Positions 29,817 through 39,509 of a DNA stretch of 64,000 bases are shown in pieces. The notes beneath the pieces are model-generated. The model worked only from the letters and a program-made list of their open reading frames with translations. It did no database searches and was not told the DNA's origin. Numbering within the stretch: position 1 is the first letter of the stretch; the number at the start of each line of letters is the position of its first letter. The translations under genes and the position numbers were made by a program. Source of the DNA: an uncultured Gallionellaceae bacterium (GTDB lineage Bacteria; Pseudomonadota; Gammaproteobacteria; Burkholderiales; Gallionellaceae); NCBI GenBank assembly GCA_903847155.1, contig CAINCU010000005.1, positions 121,497-185,496 of the forward strand, read 5' to 3'.

Positions 29817-31226
29817 GCGCTGTGCGTCGAGTATCGCGCGGTATTGCTTGAGTTCGGTCTCGATGGTGGAGAGTTGGTAGTAGTCGTTGCCCGCGCGTTT
29901 GGCGAGTTCGAGTTGTTCGATGGTGCCGCGCAGGTTGCCGTGCAAAATCTGGTAGTAAGCCAGCATGTGGTGGGATTCCTGCTGGCGACCCAGCGCTGAG
30001 TAGGCGCGGGCTTCCAGTTCGTAGAGCTTGGCGTTATCGCCATCTACAAAAATTTGTTCATCCAGCAGTTTGAGCACGTCCTGATATTGCTGTGCCTGTA
30101 GCAGCACATCGGCGTAGTCGTAAACCAGCGCGTGGTATTCGGGAAATTGTTTGAGTGCTTTGCGGTAATAAGCCAACACATCTTTGTCCTGCTTGTCCAA
30201 GCGTTTGATCTGTCCGCCCAGCGTTGCAATGGCGGCGGTAGACGGCGCTTGTTTGTAAAGCGTGTCGAATTCGCTGGCAGCGAGCGTGTTTTGGTTGTCG
30301 CGCAACAGTGCCAGCACCAAGCCGTAGCGCTGTGCGATGGGGTTGCCGAAACGCTGCTCGCCCAGGGCGGATTTGAAATAGGCTACCGCGTCTTGCGGCG
30401 ATTTTTGCATGGCGTTGATTCGCGCTTGCATCAATTGAAAATCCAGACTGTCTGCTACCAGTTTGAAAGGGGTCTGTTGCACGCGGTTATCTATATCGGC
30501 GATACGTTCTGCCGTCAGCGGGTGAGTACGCAGCCAGGAGGGAGTATCCCCTTCCTGTATCTGTGTGGCTTTCTGCATGCGTTCGAAAAAAGCGGGCATG
30601 GCACGGGTGTCAAAGCCGGATTTTTCAAGAACGCCCAGACCGATGCGGTCGGCTTCCTTTTCATTGTCACGGGTGAAATTGAGTTGTCGCTGCTCTGCTC
30701 CGCCTTGGGCGCTGATGATGGCTGCACTCGCCACATCCGGGTTGTTGCGCGCGGCGAGTATGGCCACCGCCATCGCCGCCATGGTGGCGAGCGAATCGTA
30801 TCTCTGGCCGGAAACCATGCGTGCCAGATGGTGCTGCGTAACGTGCGAGATCTCGTGGCTCAATACCGAGGCCAACTGGGATTCATTCTCCGCCAATTGA
30901 ATCAAGCCGGTGTTCACGCCGATGAAGCCGCCGGGCAGCGCAAACGCGTTGATGGAATTATCGTTGATGACAAAGAACTCGAACGGTTGGCTTGGTTCAT
31001 TGCTGTTGGAGACCAGACGTTCACCGAGACGATTCAGGTAATCGGCAATCTCCGGGTCGTCCAGATAATTTTTCTGCGCGCGGATTTGGTACATGCTTTG
31101 TTCGCCGATTTGTCGTTCCATTTGCGGCGAAACTACTTCTTGCGATATGTCGCCCAGATCTGGCAAACCGTCTGCATAGGCAAGAAATGGCAGAGTGAAC
31201 AGGGCGGAAAGAAGAATTTTTTGCAT
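29793..31226 (-). CDS. bepA: Periplasmic M48 metalloprotease with TPR domain, BepA family
   Basis: 477-residue periplasmic protein-quality-control protease involved in outer-membrane protein (LptD, BamA) assembly and turnover in E. coli. Signal peptide (MQKILLSALFTLPFLAYA), zinc-binding HEISH motif in SVLSHEISHVTQHH, third ligand region NEKEADRIG, and a C-terminal half of TPR-like repeats (DVLAYYRKALKQFPEYHALV and similar). ATG 31226 is chosen because it starts the signal peptide. Its stop lies inside the plus-strand terminator at 29782. Divergent from the kinase gene. Confidence 0.9.
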   Translation of the reverse strand: MQKILLSALFTLPFLAYADGLPDLGDISQEVVSPQMERQIGEQSMYQIRAQKNYLDDPEIADYLNRLGERLVSNSNEPSQPFEFFVINDNSINAFALPGGFIGVNTGLIQLAENESQLASVLSHEISHVTQHHLARMVSGQRYDSLATMAAMAVAILAARNNPDVASAAIISAQGGAEQRQLNFTRDNEKEADRIGLGVLEKSGFDTRAMPAFFERMQKATQIQEGDTPSWLRTHPLTAERIADIDNRVQQTPFKLVADSLDFQLMQARINAMQKSPQDAVAYFKSALGEQRFGNPIAQRYGLVLALLRDNQNTLAASEFDTLYKQAPSTAAIATLGGQIKRLDKQDKDVLAYYRKALKQFPEYHALVYDYADVLLQAQQYQDVLKLLDEQIFVDGDNAKLYELEARAYSALGRQQESHHMLAYYQILHGNLRGTIEQLELAKRAGNDYYQLSTIETELKQYRAILDAQRKKTKAPQ

Positions 31227-31356
31227 GCGCGTTATGATAGCACCGCTCCCCAAGAGTTCCCCAACGTCGCTTTGTAATTCCATGTAAAGGCTATGGTTGC
31301 TGGACAGTCCGACACCAAGGCCGCAGAATGACAGCCTTATAGAACAAGGCTTGCAC

Positions 31357-32646
31357 ATGGACTCCGTTGGGAAATATCAGATTGTCAAAGAGTTGGGACG
31401 CGGTGCGACCAGTACCGTGTATCTTGCGCTCGACCCGTTCAACAATCAGCAGGTGGCACTCAAACTATTTAATCCCGAAGTGCTGCGCCACAGCACCAGC
31501 GGCAAGGCTTTTCGCAAACAGCTGGCGATTGAGGCATCGCTCGCGGGCAAGCTCTCGCATCCGCACATCGTGAAGATTTACGATGCAATGCTGGAAGGCG
31601 AAATGAATTACATGGTGATGGAATTTTTCGAGGCCGAAACGCTGGAAAAATACGGCGATGTGGAACACCTGCTCAGTTTTTCCCGCGTCGCCGAAATCAT
31701 CTATAAATGCTGCAAGGCGTTGGAATACGCGCAGTATCAGGGTGTCATCCATCGCGACATCAAACCCGCCAACATTCTGATCAGCGGCGAGAGCGACATC
31801 AAGATTTCCGACTTCGGCGCGGCGATGTTGGAGAACCAGCAGACCACGCAGGTGAGCGGTGTCGGTTCGCCCGCGTATATGTCGCCGGAGCAGATCAAGG
31901 AGCAGGCCCTGACGCATCAGACCGACATCTATTCGCTGGGTGTCACCATGTATCGTTTGTTGACCGGCAGAGTGCCGTTTGAAGCTTCCAACAGATACAG
32001 CATGATCTACCAGATCATGAATATCAATCCGCCGCCACCCAGTAATTACCGCCCGGATTTGCCGCCCGCGATGGATGCCATCGTGCAACGCGCGATGTGC
32101 AAGGACGTGGCGTACCGTTATCAGACATGGGAAGAATTCGCCGGCGAGCTGGTGGCTTTTATCAGCGAAGGTCTGCCGCAACATGAAGTGATATTCGACA
32201 CGGAAAAATTCGACACCGTGCGTTCGTTGCCGTTTTTTAAGGAATTCAGCGATGTCGAATTGTGGGAAGTGTTGCGTATCAGCGAATGGCACAAAGTCGC
32301 CAAGGATGAAACGCTACTTCGCGAAGGCGAGGTCGGACAGAACTTTTACATCATCGCCACCGGTTCGGTGCGCGTGCTCAAGCAAGGCAGACTATTAAGT
32401 CTGCTGCATGAAGGCGATTGCTTTGGCGAGATGGCGCACGTATTCGGCAAAGATTCGAAACGCTCCACCAATGTGATCTCCAAGACCGACGTGAAGCTGA
32501 TCGAGCTTAATCCCGATGTGCTGGCGCTGGCCTCGGCCAGTTGCCGCTTTCAATTCGCCGAGGCATTTTCGCGCATACTGGCGAGACGGCTGGCGCTCGC
32601 CAATACCCGTCTCTCGCATTTGTTGAGCGATGAGTTAGAGGAATAA
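31357..32646 (+). CDS. Ser/Thr protein kinase fused to a cNMP-binding domain
   Basis: 429-residue soluble protein. Hanks-type kinase domain, residues 7-270: glycine loop GRGATST (14-20), VALK with Lys36, catalytic HRDIKPAN (132-139), DFG (152-154), GSPAYMSPEQ and DIYSLGVTMYRLLTG. Residues about 290-410 are a cyclic-nucleotide-binding domain (LREGEVGQNFYIIATGSVRV, GDCFGEMAHVFG, KRSTNVI), so activity may respond to cAMP or a similar ligand. All key kinase residues are intact. ATG 31357 has AAGG eight bases upstream; TTG 31297 would add 20 residues. The stop overlaps the ATG of the TusA-like gene by one base. Confidence 0.9.
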   Translation: MDSVGKYQIVKELGRGATSTVYLALDPFNNQQVALKLFNPEVLRHSTSGKAFRKQLAIEASLAGKLSHPHIVKIYDAMLEGEMNYMVMEFFEAETLEKYGDVEHLLSFSRVAEIIYKCCKALEYAQYQGVIHRDIKPANILISGESDIKISDFGAAMLENQQTTQVSGVGSPAYMSPEQIKEQALTHQTDIYSLGVTMYRLLTGRVPFEASNRYSMIYQIMNINPPPPSNYRPDLPPAMDAIVQRAMCKDVAYRYQTWEEFAGELVAFISEGLPQHEVIFDTEKFDTVRSLPFFKEFSDVELWEVLRISEWHKVAKDETLLREGEVGQNFYIIATGSVRVLKQGRLLSLLHEGDCFGEMAHVFGKDSKRSTNVISKTDVKLIELNPDVLALASASCRFQFAEAFSRILARRLALANTRLSHLLSDELEE

Positions 32647-32882
32647 TGAGTGAGCTGGCGTTCGATGAAATACTCGATGTGCGGCAATTGGCATGTCCGT
32701 TGCCCATCCTGCGCGCCAAGAAATCGTTGTCGGGGATGAGCGGTGGACAGGTGCTGAAGATCGTCGCCACCGATAAAGGTTCGCCCAAAGACTTTGTGGA
32801 TTTCTGCAGCAAGACCGGAAATGAATTGCTGTCCTCGCAAGAGCAAAACGGCGAATTCATTTTTTTGATTCGTCGTCGCTAA
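32646..32882 (+). CDS. TusA/SirA-family sulfurtransferase-like protein
   Basis: 78-residue protein with the family motif CPLPILRAKKSLSGM and the rest of the alpha/beta TusA fold (VLKIVATDKGSPKDFVDFC). The Cys in CPLP carries persulfide in TusA, which feeds tRNA 2-thiouridine synthesis; other paralogues have redox or sulfur-trafficking roles. It overlaps the kinase stop codon by one base, so it is translated with the kinase. Confidence 0.9.
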   Translation: MSELAFDEILDVRQLACPLPILRAKKSLSGMSGGQVLKIVATDKGSPKDFVDFCSKTGNELLSSQEQNGEFIFLIRRR

Positions 32883-32952
32883 AGACTATCGCAAACTCCT
32901 GTCATACGATTTCAAAAAACCAAACATCATGGGATACCCGCAAGGGGTAGGC

Positions 32953-32988
32953 CGTGGTTGTAAAGCCGACAAGTCGGCAACAACCACG
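32953..32988. repeat. Two-tier hairpin
   Basis: Outer stem CGTGGTTGT with ACAACCACG (9 bp), inner stem GCCGAC with GTCGGC (6 bp). No T run, so not a standard terminator. Directly precedes repeat copy B. Confidence 0.6.
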
Positions 32989-32993
32989 CACAC

Positions 32994-33058
32994 GCCCGTC
33001 GATAGGCGATCCGCATGATGTGATTGATGGAGATGGCCGTGCCTACTGGCTTGCGGGC
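32994..33058 (+). repeat. 65-bp dispersed repeat, copy B
   Basis: GCCCGTCGATAGGCGATCC at the left, GATGGAGATGGCCGT in the middle and CTGGCTTGCGGGC at the right. Lies between the TusA-like gene and the 3' end of valS. Confidence 0.8.
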
Positions 33059-33107
33059 TTGAGTAAATGTTGGATGGGTATCGCTACGCTTCACCCATCC
33101 AACGTTG

Positions 33108-35915
33108 TTATCCCAGCTTCTTGCGCTGCGCCTGCAACTGCACCAGCGTGGCACCGAACTCATCCAGACGTTTCTTTTCCTGCTCCACCACCGCTGCCGG
33201 AGCGCGTGCCACGAAGCTCTCGTTGCCCAGCTTGGCATTCGCCTTGGTGATCTCGTTGGAGAGGCGGGCGATCTCCTTGTCCAAGCGTTCGCGTTCTGCG
33301 GCAACGTCGATCTCTACCTTCAGCATCAATTTGAAATTGCCGACGATGGACACCGGTGCATCACCTTCCGGCAGTTCGGCGACGACTTGCACTTCACTGA
33401 GTTTGCCGAGGCTGCTGATGTAGGGCGCGAGTAAATTCAGTACTGTTGCATCACCCGCCGCGATCAGCGGCACGCGCGCGGCAGGCGACAAATTCATCTC
33501 GCTGCGCAGGCTGCGGCAGGCGGTGATGAGTTCCTGTAGCAACGCGATCTGCGCGATGGCAGCTTCGTCGATCTTGCTCGCGTCGGCCTTGGGATAGGCT
33601 TGCAGCATGATGCTGTCACCGGTTTTGTTTGCCATCGGTGCCACCGATTGCCACAACTCTTCGGTGATGAACGGAATGATCGGGTGCGCCAAACGCAGGA
33701 TGGATTCCAGCACGCGCACCAAGGTACGGCGTGTGGCGCGTTGCGCAGCATCGCTGCCGTTGGCCATCTGCACTTTCGCCAACTCCACATACCAGTCGCA
33801 GTAAGTGTTCCACACCAGCTCGTACACCGCGCGTGCCGCCATGTCGAAACGGTAGTCGGCGAAATGCGTCGCCATCTCGGCCTCGGTTTGCTGCAACAGA
33901 CTCATCATCCACTTGTCGGCAGCCGAGAATTCCAGCGGCAATGTTTCGTCGAGTCCGACATCTTTTCCTTCGCAATTCATCAGCACGAAGCGCGTGGCGT
34001 TCCACAGTTTGTTGCAGAAGTTGCGATAACCTTCGCAGCGCTGCATGTCGAATTTGATGTCGCGTCCGGGCGAAGCGAGCGAGGCGAAAGTGAAGCGCAA
34101 CGCGTCGGTGCCGAATGCGGTGATGCCTTCCGGGAATTCTTTGCGCGTGCGTTTCTCGATCTGTTCGGCTTGCTTGGGATTCATCAAACCGGTGGTGCGT
34201 TTCTTCACCAGCTCGTCGAGGCCGATGCCGTCGATCAGGTCGATCGGGTCGAGCACGTTGCCCTTGGACTTGGACATCTTCTGCCCTTCCGCATCGCGGA
34301 TCAGGCCGTGCACATATACATCCTTGAACGGAATCTTGCCAGTGATGTGCTTGGTCATCATCACCATGCGCGCCACCCAGAAAAAGATGATGTCGAAGCC
34401 GGTGACCAGCACCGACGACGGCAGATATTTCTGTACGAAGTCGTTCTGTTGCGCAAACGTTTTGCCTTCTTCCCAATCCAGCGTGGAGAACGGCCACAGC
34501 GCGGAAGAGAACCAGGTGTCGAGCACGTCGTTGTCGCGGTCGAGCTGTCCGGCGTAGCCGGCTTTGTCTGCCAGATGGCGTGCTTCAGTTTCGTCGCGCG
34601 CGACGAACACTTCGCCGTTGGTGCCGTACCACGCAGGAATCTGATGACCCCACCACAGTTGGCGCGAGATGCACCAGTCCTGGATGTTGTTCAGCCACTG
34701 GTTGTAAGTGTTGACCCAATTCTCCGGGTGGAATTTGATCTCGCCCGAGGCCACGCATTCCAGCGCCTGTTCGGTGATGCTCTTGCCTTCGGGGCCGGGT
34801 TCGCTCATGGCGACGAACCACTGGTCGGTCAGCATCGGCTCGATCACCACGCCGGTGCGGTCGCCGCGCGGCACCTTGAGTTTGTGCTTGTCGGCTTTTT
34901 CAAACACGCCTGCGGCTTCGAGGTCGGCCACGATTTTCTTGCGCGCATCGAATCTATCCATGCCTTGATATTGCTTGGGCGCATGTTCGTTGATCTTCGC
35001 ATCCAGCGTGAGGATGGAAATCATTTCCAATTTGTGGCGCTGTCCCACCGCATAGTCGTTGAAGTCATGCGCAGGCGTGACCTTCACCACGCCGGTGCCG
35101 AATTCCTTGTCCACATATTCGTCGGCGATGATGGGGATGGTGCGGTTGCACAGCGGCAGTTGCACTTGCTTGCCGATCAGATGTTTGTAGCGCTCGTCTT
35201 CGGGATGCATCATCACCGCCACGTCGCCCAGCATGGTCTCGGGGCGGGTGGTGGCGACGGTGAGGTGAGTCAGTCCGCCGACGCTGTCTTTTTCCACCAG
35301 CGGATAGCGGATGTGCCACATGAAGCCGTCTTCTTCTTCCTGCACCACTTCCAGATCGCTTACTGCGGTATGCAGTTTCGGGTCCCAGTTCACCAGACGC
35401 TTGCCGCGATAGATCAGGCCTTCGTTGAACAGGCGCACGAAGGTTTCGGTGACGGTCTTGTTCAGTTTCGGATCCATAGTGAAGCGTTCGCGCGACCAGT
35501 CGGGCGAAGTGCCGAGGCGGCGCATTTGCTGGGTAATGGTGTTGCCGGAATATTCCTTCCACTCCCACACTTTTTCGATGAACTTCTCGCGGCCCAGGTC
35601 GTGACGCGAAATGCCTTGCGCGTCGAGCTGGCGCTCCACCACGATCTGCGTGGCAATGCCCGCATGGTCGGTGCCCGGTTGCCACAGCGTGTTATCCCCG
35701 CGCATGCGGTGGTAGCGCGTGAGCGCATCCATCAACGTCTGGTTGAAGCCGTGCCCCATGTGCAGCGTGCCGGTGACGTTGGGCGGCGGTAACTGGATGC
35801 AGAAAGATTCGGATTTATTCGGATCGAGTCCGGCCTTGAAATAGCCGGAATTTTCCCATTCGGGATACCAGCGGGCTTCGATGTCCTTCGGGTCAAAACT
35901 TTTAGCGAGTTCCAT
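33108..35915 (-). CDS. valS: Valyl-tRNA synthetase
   Basis: Class Ia synthetase charging tRNA-Val, with an editing (CP1) domain. The 935-residue product carries the HIGH-type motif in LHMGHGFNQ, a CP1 editing region ([20 protein letters not shown]), [12 protein letters not shown], an anticodon-binding helical domain, and a C-terminal coiled coil ([20 protein letters not shown]) typical of ValS. Full length. Together with the upstream 128-codon gene, holC and pepA it forms a leftward cluster also found in other Betaproteobacteria. Confidence 0.97.
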   Translation of the reverse strand: MELAKSFDPKDIEARWYPEWENSGYFKAGLDPNKSESFCIQLPPPNVTGTLHMGHGFNQTLMDALTRYHRMRGDNTLWQPGTDHAGIATQIVVERQLDAQGISRHDLGREKFIEKVWEWKEYSGNTITQQMRRLGTSPDWSRERFTMDPKLNKTVTETFVRLFNEGLIYRGKRLVNWDPKLHTAVSDLEVVQEEEDGFMWHIRYPLVEKDSVGGLTHLTVATTRPETMLGDVAVMMHPEDERYKHLIGKQVQLPLCNRTIPIIADEYVDKEFGTGVVKVTPAHDFNDYAVGQRHKLEMISILTLDAKINEHAPKQYQGMDRFDARKKIVADLEAAGVFEKADKHKLKVPRGDRTGVVIEPMLTDQWFVAMSEPGPEGKSITEQALECVASGEIKFHPENWVNTYNQWLNNIQDWCISRQLWWGHQIPAWYGTNGEVFVARDETEARHLADKAGYAGQLDRDNDVLDTWFSSALWPFSTLDWEEGKTFAQQNDFVQKYLPSSVLVTGFDIIFFWVARMVMMTKHITGKIPFKDVYVHGLIRDAEGQKMSKSKGNVLDPIDLIDGIGLDELVKKRTTGLMNPKQAEQIEKRTRKEFPEGITAFGTDALRFTFASLASPGRDIKFDMQRCEGYRNFCNKLWNATRFVLMNCEGKDVGLDETLPLEFSAADKWMMSLLQQTEAEMATHFADYRFDMAARAVYELVWNTYCDWYVELAKVQMANGSDAAQRATRRTLVRVLESILRLAHPIIPFITEELWQSVAPMANKTGDSIMLQAYPKADASKIDEAAIAQIALLQELITACRSLRSEMNLSPAARVPLIAAGDATVLNLLAPYISSLGKLSEVQVVAELPEGDAPVSIVGNFKLMLKVEIDVAAERERLDKEIARLSNEITKANAKLGNESFVARAPAAVVEQEKKRLDEFGATLVQLQAQRKKLG

Positions 35916-36015
35916 TGCGGTCTGTGCGAAAAATGCGTGATGTCAGAAGGGGCGAGATTATACAGGCGCGGCGATTGTCGAGGTTGCGGAATTATATAGG
36001 TCACCTCCTGAAGAT

Positions 36016-36080
36016 GCCCGTCAATAGGCGATCTACACTATGTGTGCAATGGAGATCGCCGTATTTGCTGGCTTGCGGGC
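36016..36080 (+). repeat. 65-bp dispersed repeat, copy C
   Basis: The cleanest copy: GCCCGTCAATAGGCGATCT at the left; GGAGATCGCCGTATTTGC and TGGCTTGCGGGC at the right. GGCGATCT and AGATCGCC pair perfectly, as do GCCCG and CGGGC. It overlaps and supplies the 3' end of the gene at 36038. Confidence 0.85.
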
Positions 36081-36424
36081 AAGGCGGGTTTATCGAGCGC
36101 ATCGCGGATCAGTTGCGGCAGTTCGCTTTTCAGTTCGGCGATGGTTTGTGCGATGGCGTGTTGCTGGGCTTCCGCCAGTTTCTGCGCCAGTTTTTGCGCG
36201 AAGGCGTTTTCCAGATGCTTTTCCAGATAAGGCAAGAGTTGCGGCGTGATGTCTGCCGGTGATGTCGGTGTAGCGGGCTGGGTCGCTATGAGTTCGCCCT
36301 GCACCGGGGAATCATCTATTGCCTCGCCGACGACTTCGGTCAGCGTGGGAAATCTACCTGTGTCTTCGTCCACCACCTCGGTGAGTAATGGAAGATCATC
36401 AACGGGAGTTTTTTTGCGGCTCAT
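36038..36424 (-). CDS. Hypothetical protein with repeat-derived C-terminus
   Basis: 128-residue protein, no named family. Acidic N-terminus with a repeated LLTEVVDEDTGRFPTLTEVV pattern, a central stretch beginning ITPQLLPYLEKHLENAFAQK and a Gln/Ala-rich predicted helix (LAQKLAEAQQHAIAQTIAEL). The last 15 or so residues (LPASQQIRRSPLHT) are encoded by dispersed repeat copy C, so the natural C-terminus has probably been replaced. ATG overlaps the holC stop (ATGA), consistent with an operon pepA-holC-this gene. Confidence 0.75.
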   Translation of the reverse strand: MSRKKTPVDDLPLLTEVVDEDTGRFPTLTEVVGEAIDDSPVQGELIATQPATPTSPADITPQLLPYLEKHLENAFAQKLAQKLAEAQQHAIAQTIAELKSELPQLIRDALDKPALPASQQIRRSPLHT

Positions 36425-36846
36425 GTGCGTAATTTGGCGAGGTCGGTGTGGCCGGGATCAAAACCACGGTCGCGGTAAAACTTGAATCGCGCGCGACCCA
36501 GTTTGGCGTCTTCGTCGTCGCTGCCGACGATCTCGATCACCCGTTCAAAGCGGCTGAAGAAGTTGGTGCATTCGTTATGCAGACTGATCAGCAGTTCGGA
36601 ATGCGGGAAATTTTCATCGTGTCCGATGACCAGGGGCAGCGTGGCGGCATCCGCTTCATGGCTGCGGCAGTGCGGCATGAAAGCCGTGGCGGGATAGTGC
36701 CAGAGCAACTTGTCCAGCTTGGCGGCAGTCGCTTCATCCGGCACATGCAGCAAAACGCGCTGTCCGCTCTGCATCGCCTTGTGGCTCAGTTGGCAAGCGG
36801 TGCGCAGCTTGTCTTCCGAGCCGGTATAAAAATCTACTTTAGTCAC
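36421..36846 (-). CDS. holC: DNA polymerase III chi subunit
   Basis: 141-residue chi subunit, which links the clamp loader to single-strand binding protein. TKVDFYTGSEDKLRTACQLS, ALRVL-type VLLHVPDEATAAKLDKLLW, HCRSHEADAATLPLVIG and FFSRFERVIEIVGSDDEDAK are characteristic. Starts at GTG 36846, whose bases overlap the pepA stop (GTGA). Its own stop overlaps the next start by four bases. Confidence 0.92.
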   Translation of the reverse strand: MTKVDFYTGSEDKLRTACQLSHKAMQSGQRVLLHVPDEATAAKLDKLLWHYPATAFMPHCRSHEADAATLPLVIGHDENFPHSELLISLHNECTNFFSRFERVIEIVGSDDEDAKLGRARFKFYRDRGFDPGHTDLAKLRT

Positions 36847-38330
36847 TTCGATGCCGTGCGATTGATCAGGTACTGCATGAGCATCGGCACCGGGCGACCG
36901 GTAGCGCCTTTGTGTTTGCCGGATTTCCATGCCGTGCCCGCGATGTCCAGGTGCGCCCAGTGGTATTCCTTGGTGAAGCGCGCCAGGAAACAGGCTGCGG
37001 TGATGGTGCCACCGGCGCGGCCGCCGATGTTCTGCATGTCGGCGAAGTTGCTGTCCAGCAGATGTTGATAGTCATCCCACAGCGGCAGTTGCCAGGCGCG
37101 GTCGTGCGCTTGTTCGCCTGCAGCCAGCAGTTCTTGCGCCAATTTTTCTTCGTTGCTGAACATGCCGTGCGCGACATGTCCCAGCGCAATCACGCAGGCA
37201 CCAGTGAGGGTGGCGATGTCGATCACGGTGTCCGGTTTGAATTTGGCGGAGTAGGTCAGCGCGTCGCACAGGATCAGGCGGCCTTCGGCATCGGTGTTCA
37301 AGATTTCGATGGTCTGACCGGACATGCTGGTGACGATGTCGCCGGGCTTGGTGGCTTTGCCGGAAGGCAGGTTTTCGCAAGTCGGGATCACGCCGACCAC
37401 GTTGAGCTTGAGTCCCATCTCGGCGATGGCCTGCATGACGCCGAGCACGCTGGCGGCACCGCACATGTCGTATTTCATCTCATCCATCTCGGCACCCGGT
37501 TTGAGCGAAATGCCGCCGGAGTCGAAGGTGATGCCTTTGCCTACTAGTACCACGGGCTTCTGTGTCTTGGCCGCGCCGGTGTATTCCAGCGTGATGAGCT
37601 TGGCCGGTTGTTCGCTGCCGCGCGTGACGGACAGGAAAGAACCCATGCCCAATTTCTGCATGTCTTTTTCTTCGAGTACGGTGGTCTTGATGCTGCTGTG
37701 CGCTTTGCCCAAGGCCAGCGCTTGCGCGGCGAGGTAGGTCGGGGTGCAGATGTTGCCCGGCAGGTTGCCCAGCGTCTTGGTGAGTTCCATGCCGCGCGTG
37801 GTGGCGGCGGTTTGCTCCATCACATTCTTCAGCGCGGCTGTCGGTTTGTTCAGCGAGGCGAAGGTGATGTGCTTCAGCGTGGCAGGTTTGCCGGGCTTGC
37901 TTTTCATGCCGTCGGCGCGGAAAGCCTGTTCGGCGGCAGTGAACACCGCTTGCTTGATGACCCATGCGGCATCGTTGCCCACACCTTCGTCGGTGATGTA
38001 CAGCGCGGCATCCTTGGCGGGAGTGGAGTTCAATGCCTTGAAGGTGGCGTCCAGTATCTCCAGGCTGATTTTGTGGTTGAGCTCTGCGGGCTTGCCCAGG
38101 CCGACCAGCAGCACACGCTCGGCGGCGACACCGGGCAGTTTGTGCAGCAACAGGGTGGTGGCGGCCTTGCCACTCATGTCGCCGCGCTTGGTCAGGTCGC
38201 TCAATGCGTGCTGCGCGGCCTTGTCGATGGCTTGTGCGGCAGCGGACAGTTTGCCGCCTTCGAACACACCGACCACCACACATCCGCTCTTCATCGAGTC
38301 CGGGTTGCCTTGTTTTATGCTAAATTCCAC
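36843..38330 (-). CDS. pepA: Leucyl aminopeptidase (M17)
   Basis: 495-residue cytosolic aminopeptidase A/I with two metal ions. The C-terminal catalytic domain shows KGITFDSGGISLKPGAEMDE, NTDAEGRLILCDALTY (family signature) and GACVIALGHVAHGMFSN. The N-terminal domain begins EFSIKQGNP. GTG 38330 is chosen because AAGGAG lies six bases upstream; a TTG eight codons earlier at 38354 is an alternative. In E. coli PepA also binds DNA (Xer recombination, carAB control); here only peptidase function can be inferred. Divergent from lptF and leads the pepA-holC operon. Confidence 0.95.
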   Translation of the reverse strand: MEFSIKQGNPDSMKSGCVVVGVFEGGKLSAAAQAIDKAAQHALSDLTKRGDMSGKAATTLLLHKLPGVAAERVLLVGLGKPAELNHKISLEILDATFKALNSTPAKDAALYITDEGVGNDAAWVIKQAVFTAAEQAFRADGMKSKPGKPATLKHITFASLNKPTAALKNVMEQTAATTRGMELTKTLGNLPGNICTPTYLAAQALALGKAHSSIKTTVLEEKDMQKLGMGSFLSVTRGSEQPAKLITLEYTGAAKTQKPVVLVGKGITFDSGGISLKPGAEMDEMKYDMCGAASVLGVMQAIAEMGLKLNVVGVIPTCENLPSGKATKPGDIVTSMSGQTIEILNTDAEGRLILCDALTYSAKFKPDTVIDIATLTGACVIALGHVAHGMFSNEEKLAQELLAAGEQAHDRAWQLPLWDDYQHLLDSNFADMQNIGGRAGGTITAACFLARFTKEYHWAHLDIAGTAWKSGKHKGATGRPVPMLMQYLINRTASK

Positions 38331-38366
38331 GCGCTGCTCCTTAAAAATATTCAAATATAAATTTCA

Positions 38367-39509
38367 ATGCCCGATTATCCGCAATCACCAGACCAAAAGT
38401 CAAAGAAGCTATGCATACGCAAAGTGCGCGGCATCTTCTTTTGGTCGCTGGTGCGCGAATTCGTCGGCATGGGTTTGTTGGTCTTTGCCGTGTTGTTGGG
38501 TATTGTGGTGTTTACCCAGCTCATCCGTTTCCTGAGTGATTCGGTTAGCGGCTTGCTGGCTGTGGATGGCATTCTGGTGATGCTGGGCTTCAGTTCGGTG
38601 AATTATTTGCCGGTGCTGCTTTCCATCAGCTTGTTCATGTCCGTGCTGATTACCCTGAGCCGATGTTACAGCGACAGCGAGATGGTGGTGTGGTTTTCGT
38701 CCGGTATCGGCCTGACACGCTGGATACGCCCGGTACTCGGCTATGCCCTGCCGGTGGTGGCATTGATCGCGTTGTTAAGTCTGGTGATTTCTCCCTGGGC
38801 AATGTCCAAGGCCGATGAATTCAAGCGCAGGCTGGACAGTCGCGATGATGTTTCCGCCGCGACACCGGGCGCTTTTCGCGAATCCAAGCAGGCCGACCGC
38901 GTGTTTTTTCTGGAAGATGTAGATGCCCAGAAAAAGCACGTTGGCAACATTTTTGTGCAATCGGTGCAGAACGGCAGAGATGGCACTATGTTGGCGAAAG
39001 AAGGCTTTCAGGAGACGGCAGCGAATGGTGATCGCTTTCTGGTGCTGCTCAAAGGTATGCGCTATGAAGGCATTCCGGGACAGGCCAATTACAAGATCGC
39101 CGAGTTCGAACGATACTCTATGCGCATTGAGCCAGTGGAGCTGCATCAGGAAGCGCCCAATCTGAAAGCTATTTCTACTCTTGATCTGCTGCGCAACCCG
39201 ACGCCATGGAATGCCTCGGAGCTGGAGTGGCGTATTGGATTGCCGCTTAGCGCATTGATCCTGGTATTGATGGCGATTCCGCTCAGTTATGTCGATCCGC
39301 GTGCCGCGCGTTCGCTGAATCTCATCACGGCGATCATCATTTACATGGTCTATAACAATATGATCAGCGTAACCAATTCGTGGGTGGCGCATGAAAAGAT
39401 CAGTGTGATGGCGGGATTGTGGGGCATTCATCTGGTGATGTTTGCGGCGCTATTGGTGATGTTCTATCATCGTATCTCGATGTTTTCATGGCAGTGGCGG
39501 AAACAATGA
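38367..39509 (+). CDS. lptF: LPS export permease LptF
   Basis: Inner-membrane subunit of the LptB2FG transporter that extracts lipopolysaccharide. 380 residues with three N-terminal helices (VREFVGMGLLVFAVLLGIVV; VNYLPVLLSISLFMSVLITL; VLGYALPVVALIALLSLVIS), a periplasmic beta-jellyroll (about 130-260) and three C-terminal helices (IGLPLSALILVLMAIPLSYV and on). Divergent from pepA, with a 36-base gap, and overlapping lptG by four bases. Confidence 0.95.
   Translation: MPDYPQSPDQKSKKLCIRKVRGIFFWSLVREFVGMGLLVFAVLLGIVVFTQLIRFLSDSVSGLLAVDGILVMLGFSSVNYLPVLLSISLFMSVLITLSRCYSDSEMVVWFSSGIGLTRWIRPVLGYALPVVALIALLSLVISPWAMSKADEFKRRLDSRDDVSAATPGAFRESKQADRVFFLEDVDAQKKHVGNIFVQSVQNGRDGTMLAKEGFQETAANGDRFLVLLKGMRYEGIPGQANYKIAEFERYSMRIEPVELHQEAPNLKAISTLDLLRNPTPWNASELEWRIGLPLSALILVLMAIPLSYVDPRAARSLNLITAIIIYMVYNNMISVTNSWVAHEKISVMAGLWGIHLVMFAALLVMFYHRISMFSWQWRKQ

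Noticed and set aside
33600..35792. 730-codon ORF antisense to valS
   Set aside because: It is the complement of valS, whose HIGH and KMSKS motifs and full length are clear. High GC bias makes long antisense frames common here.
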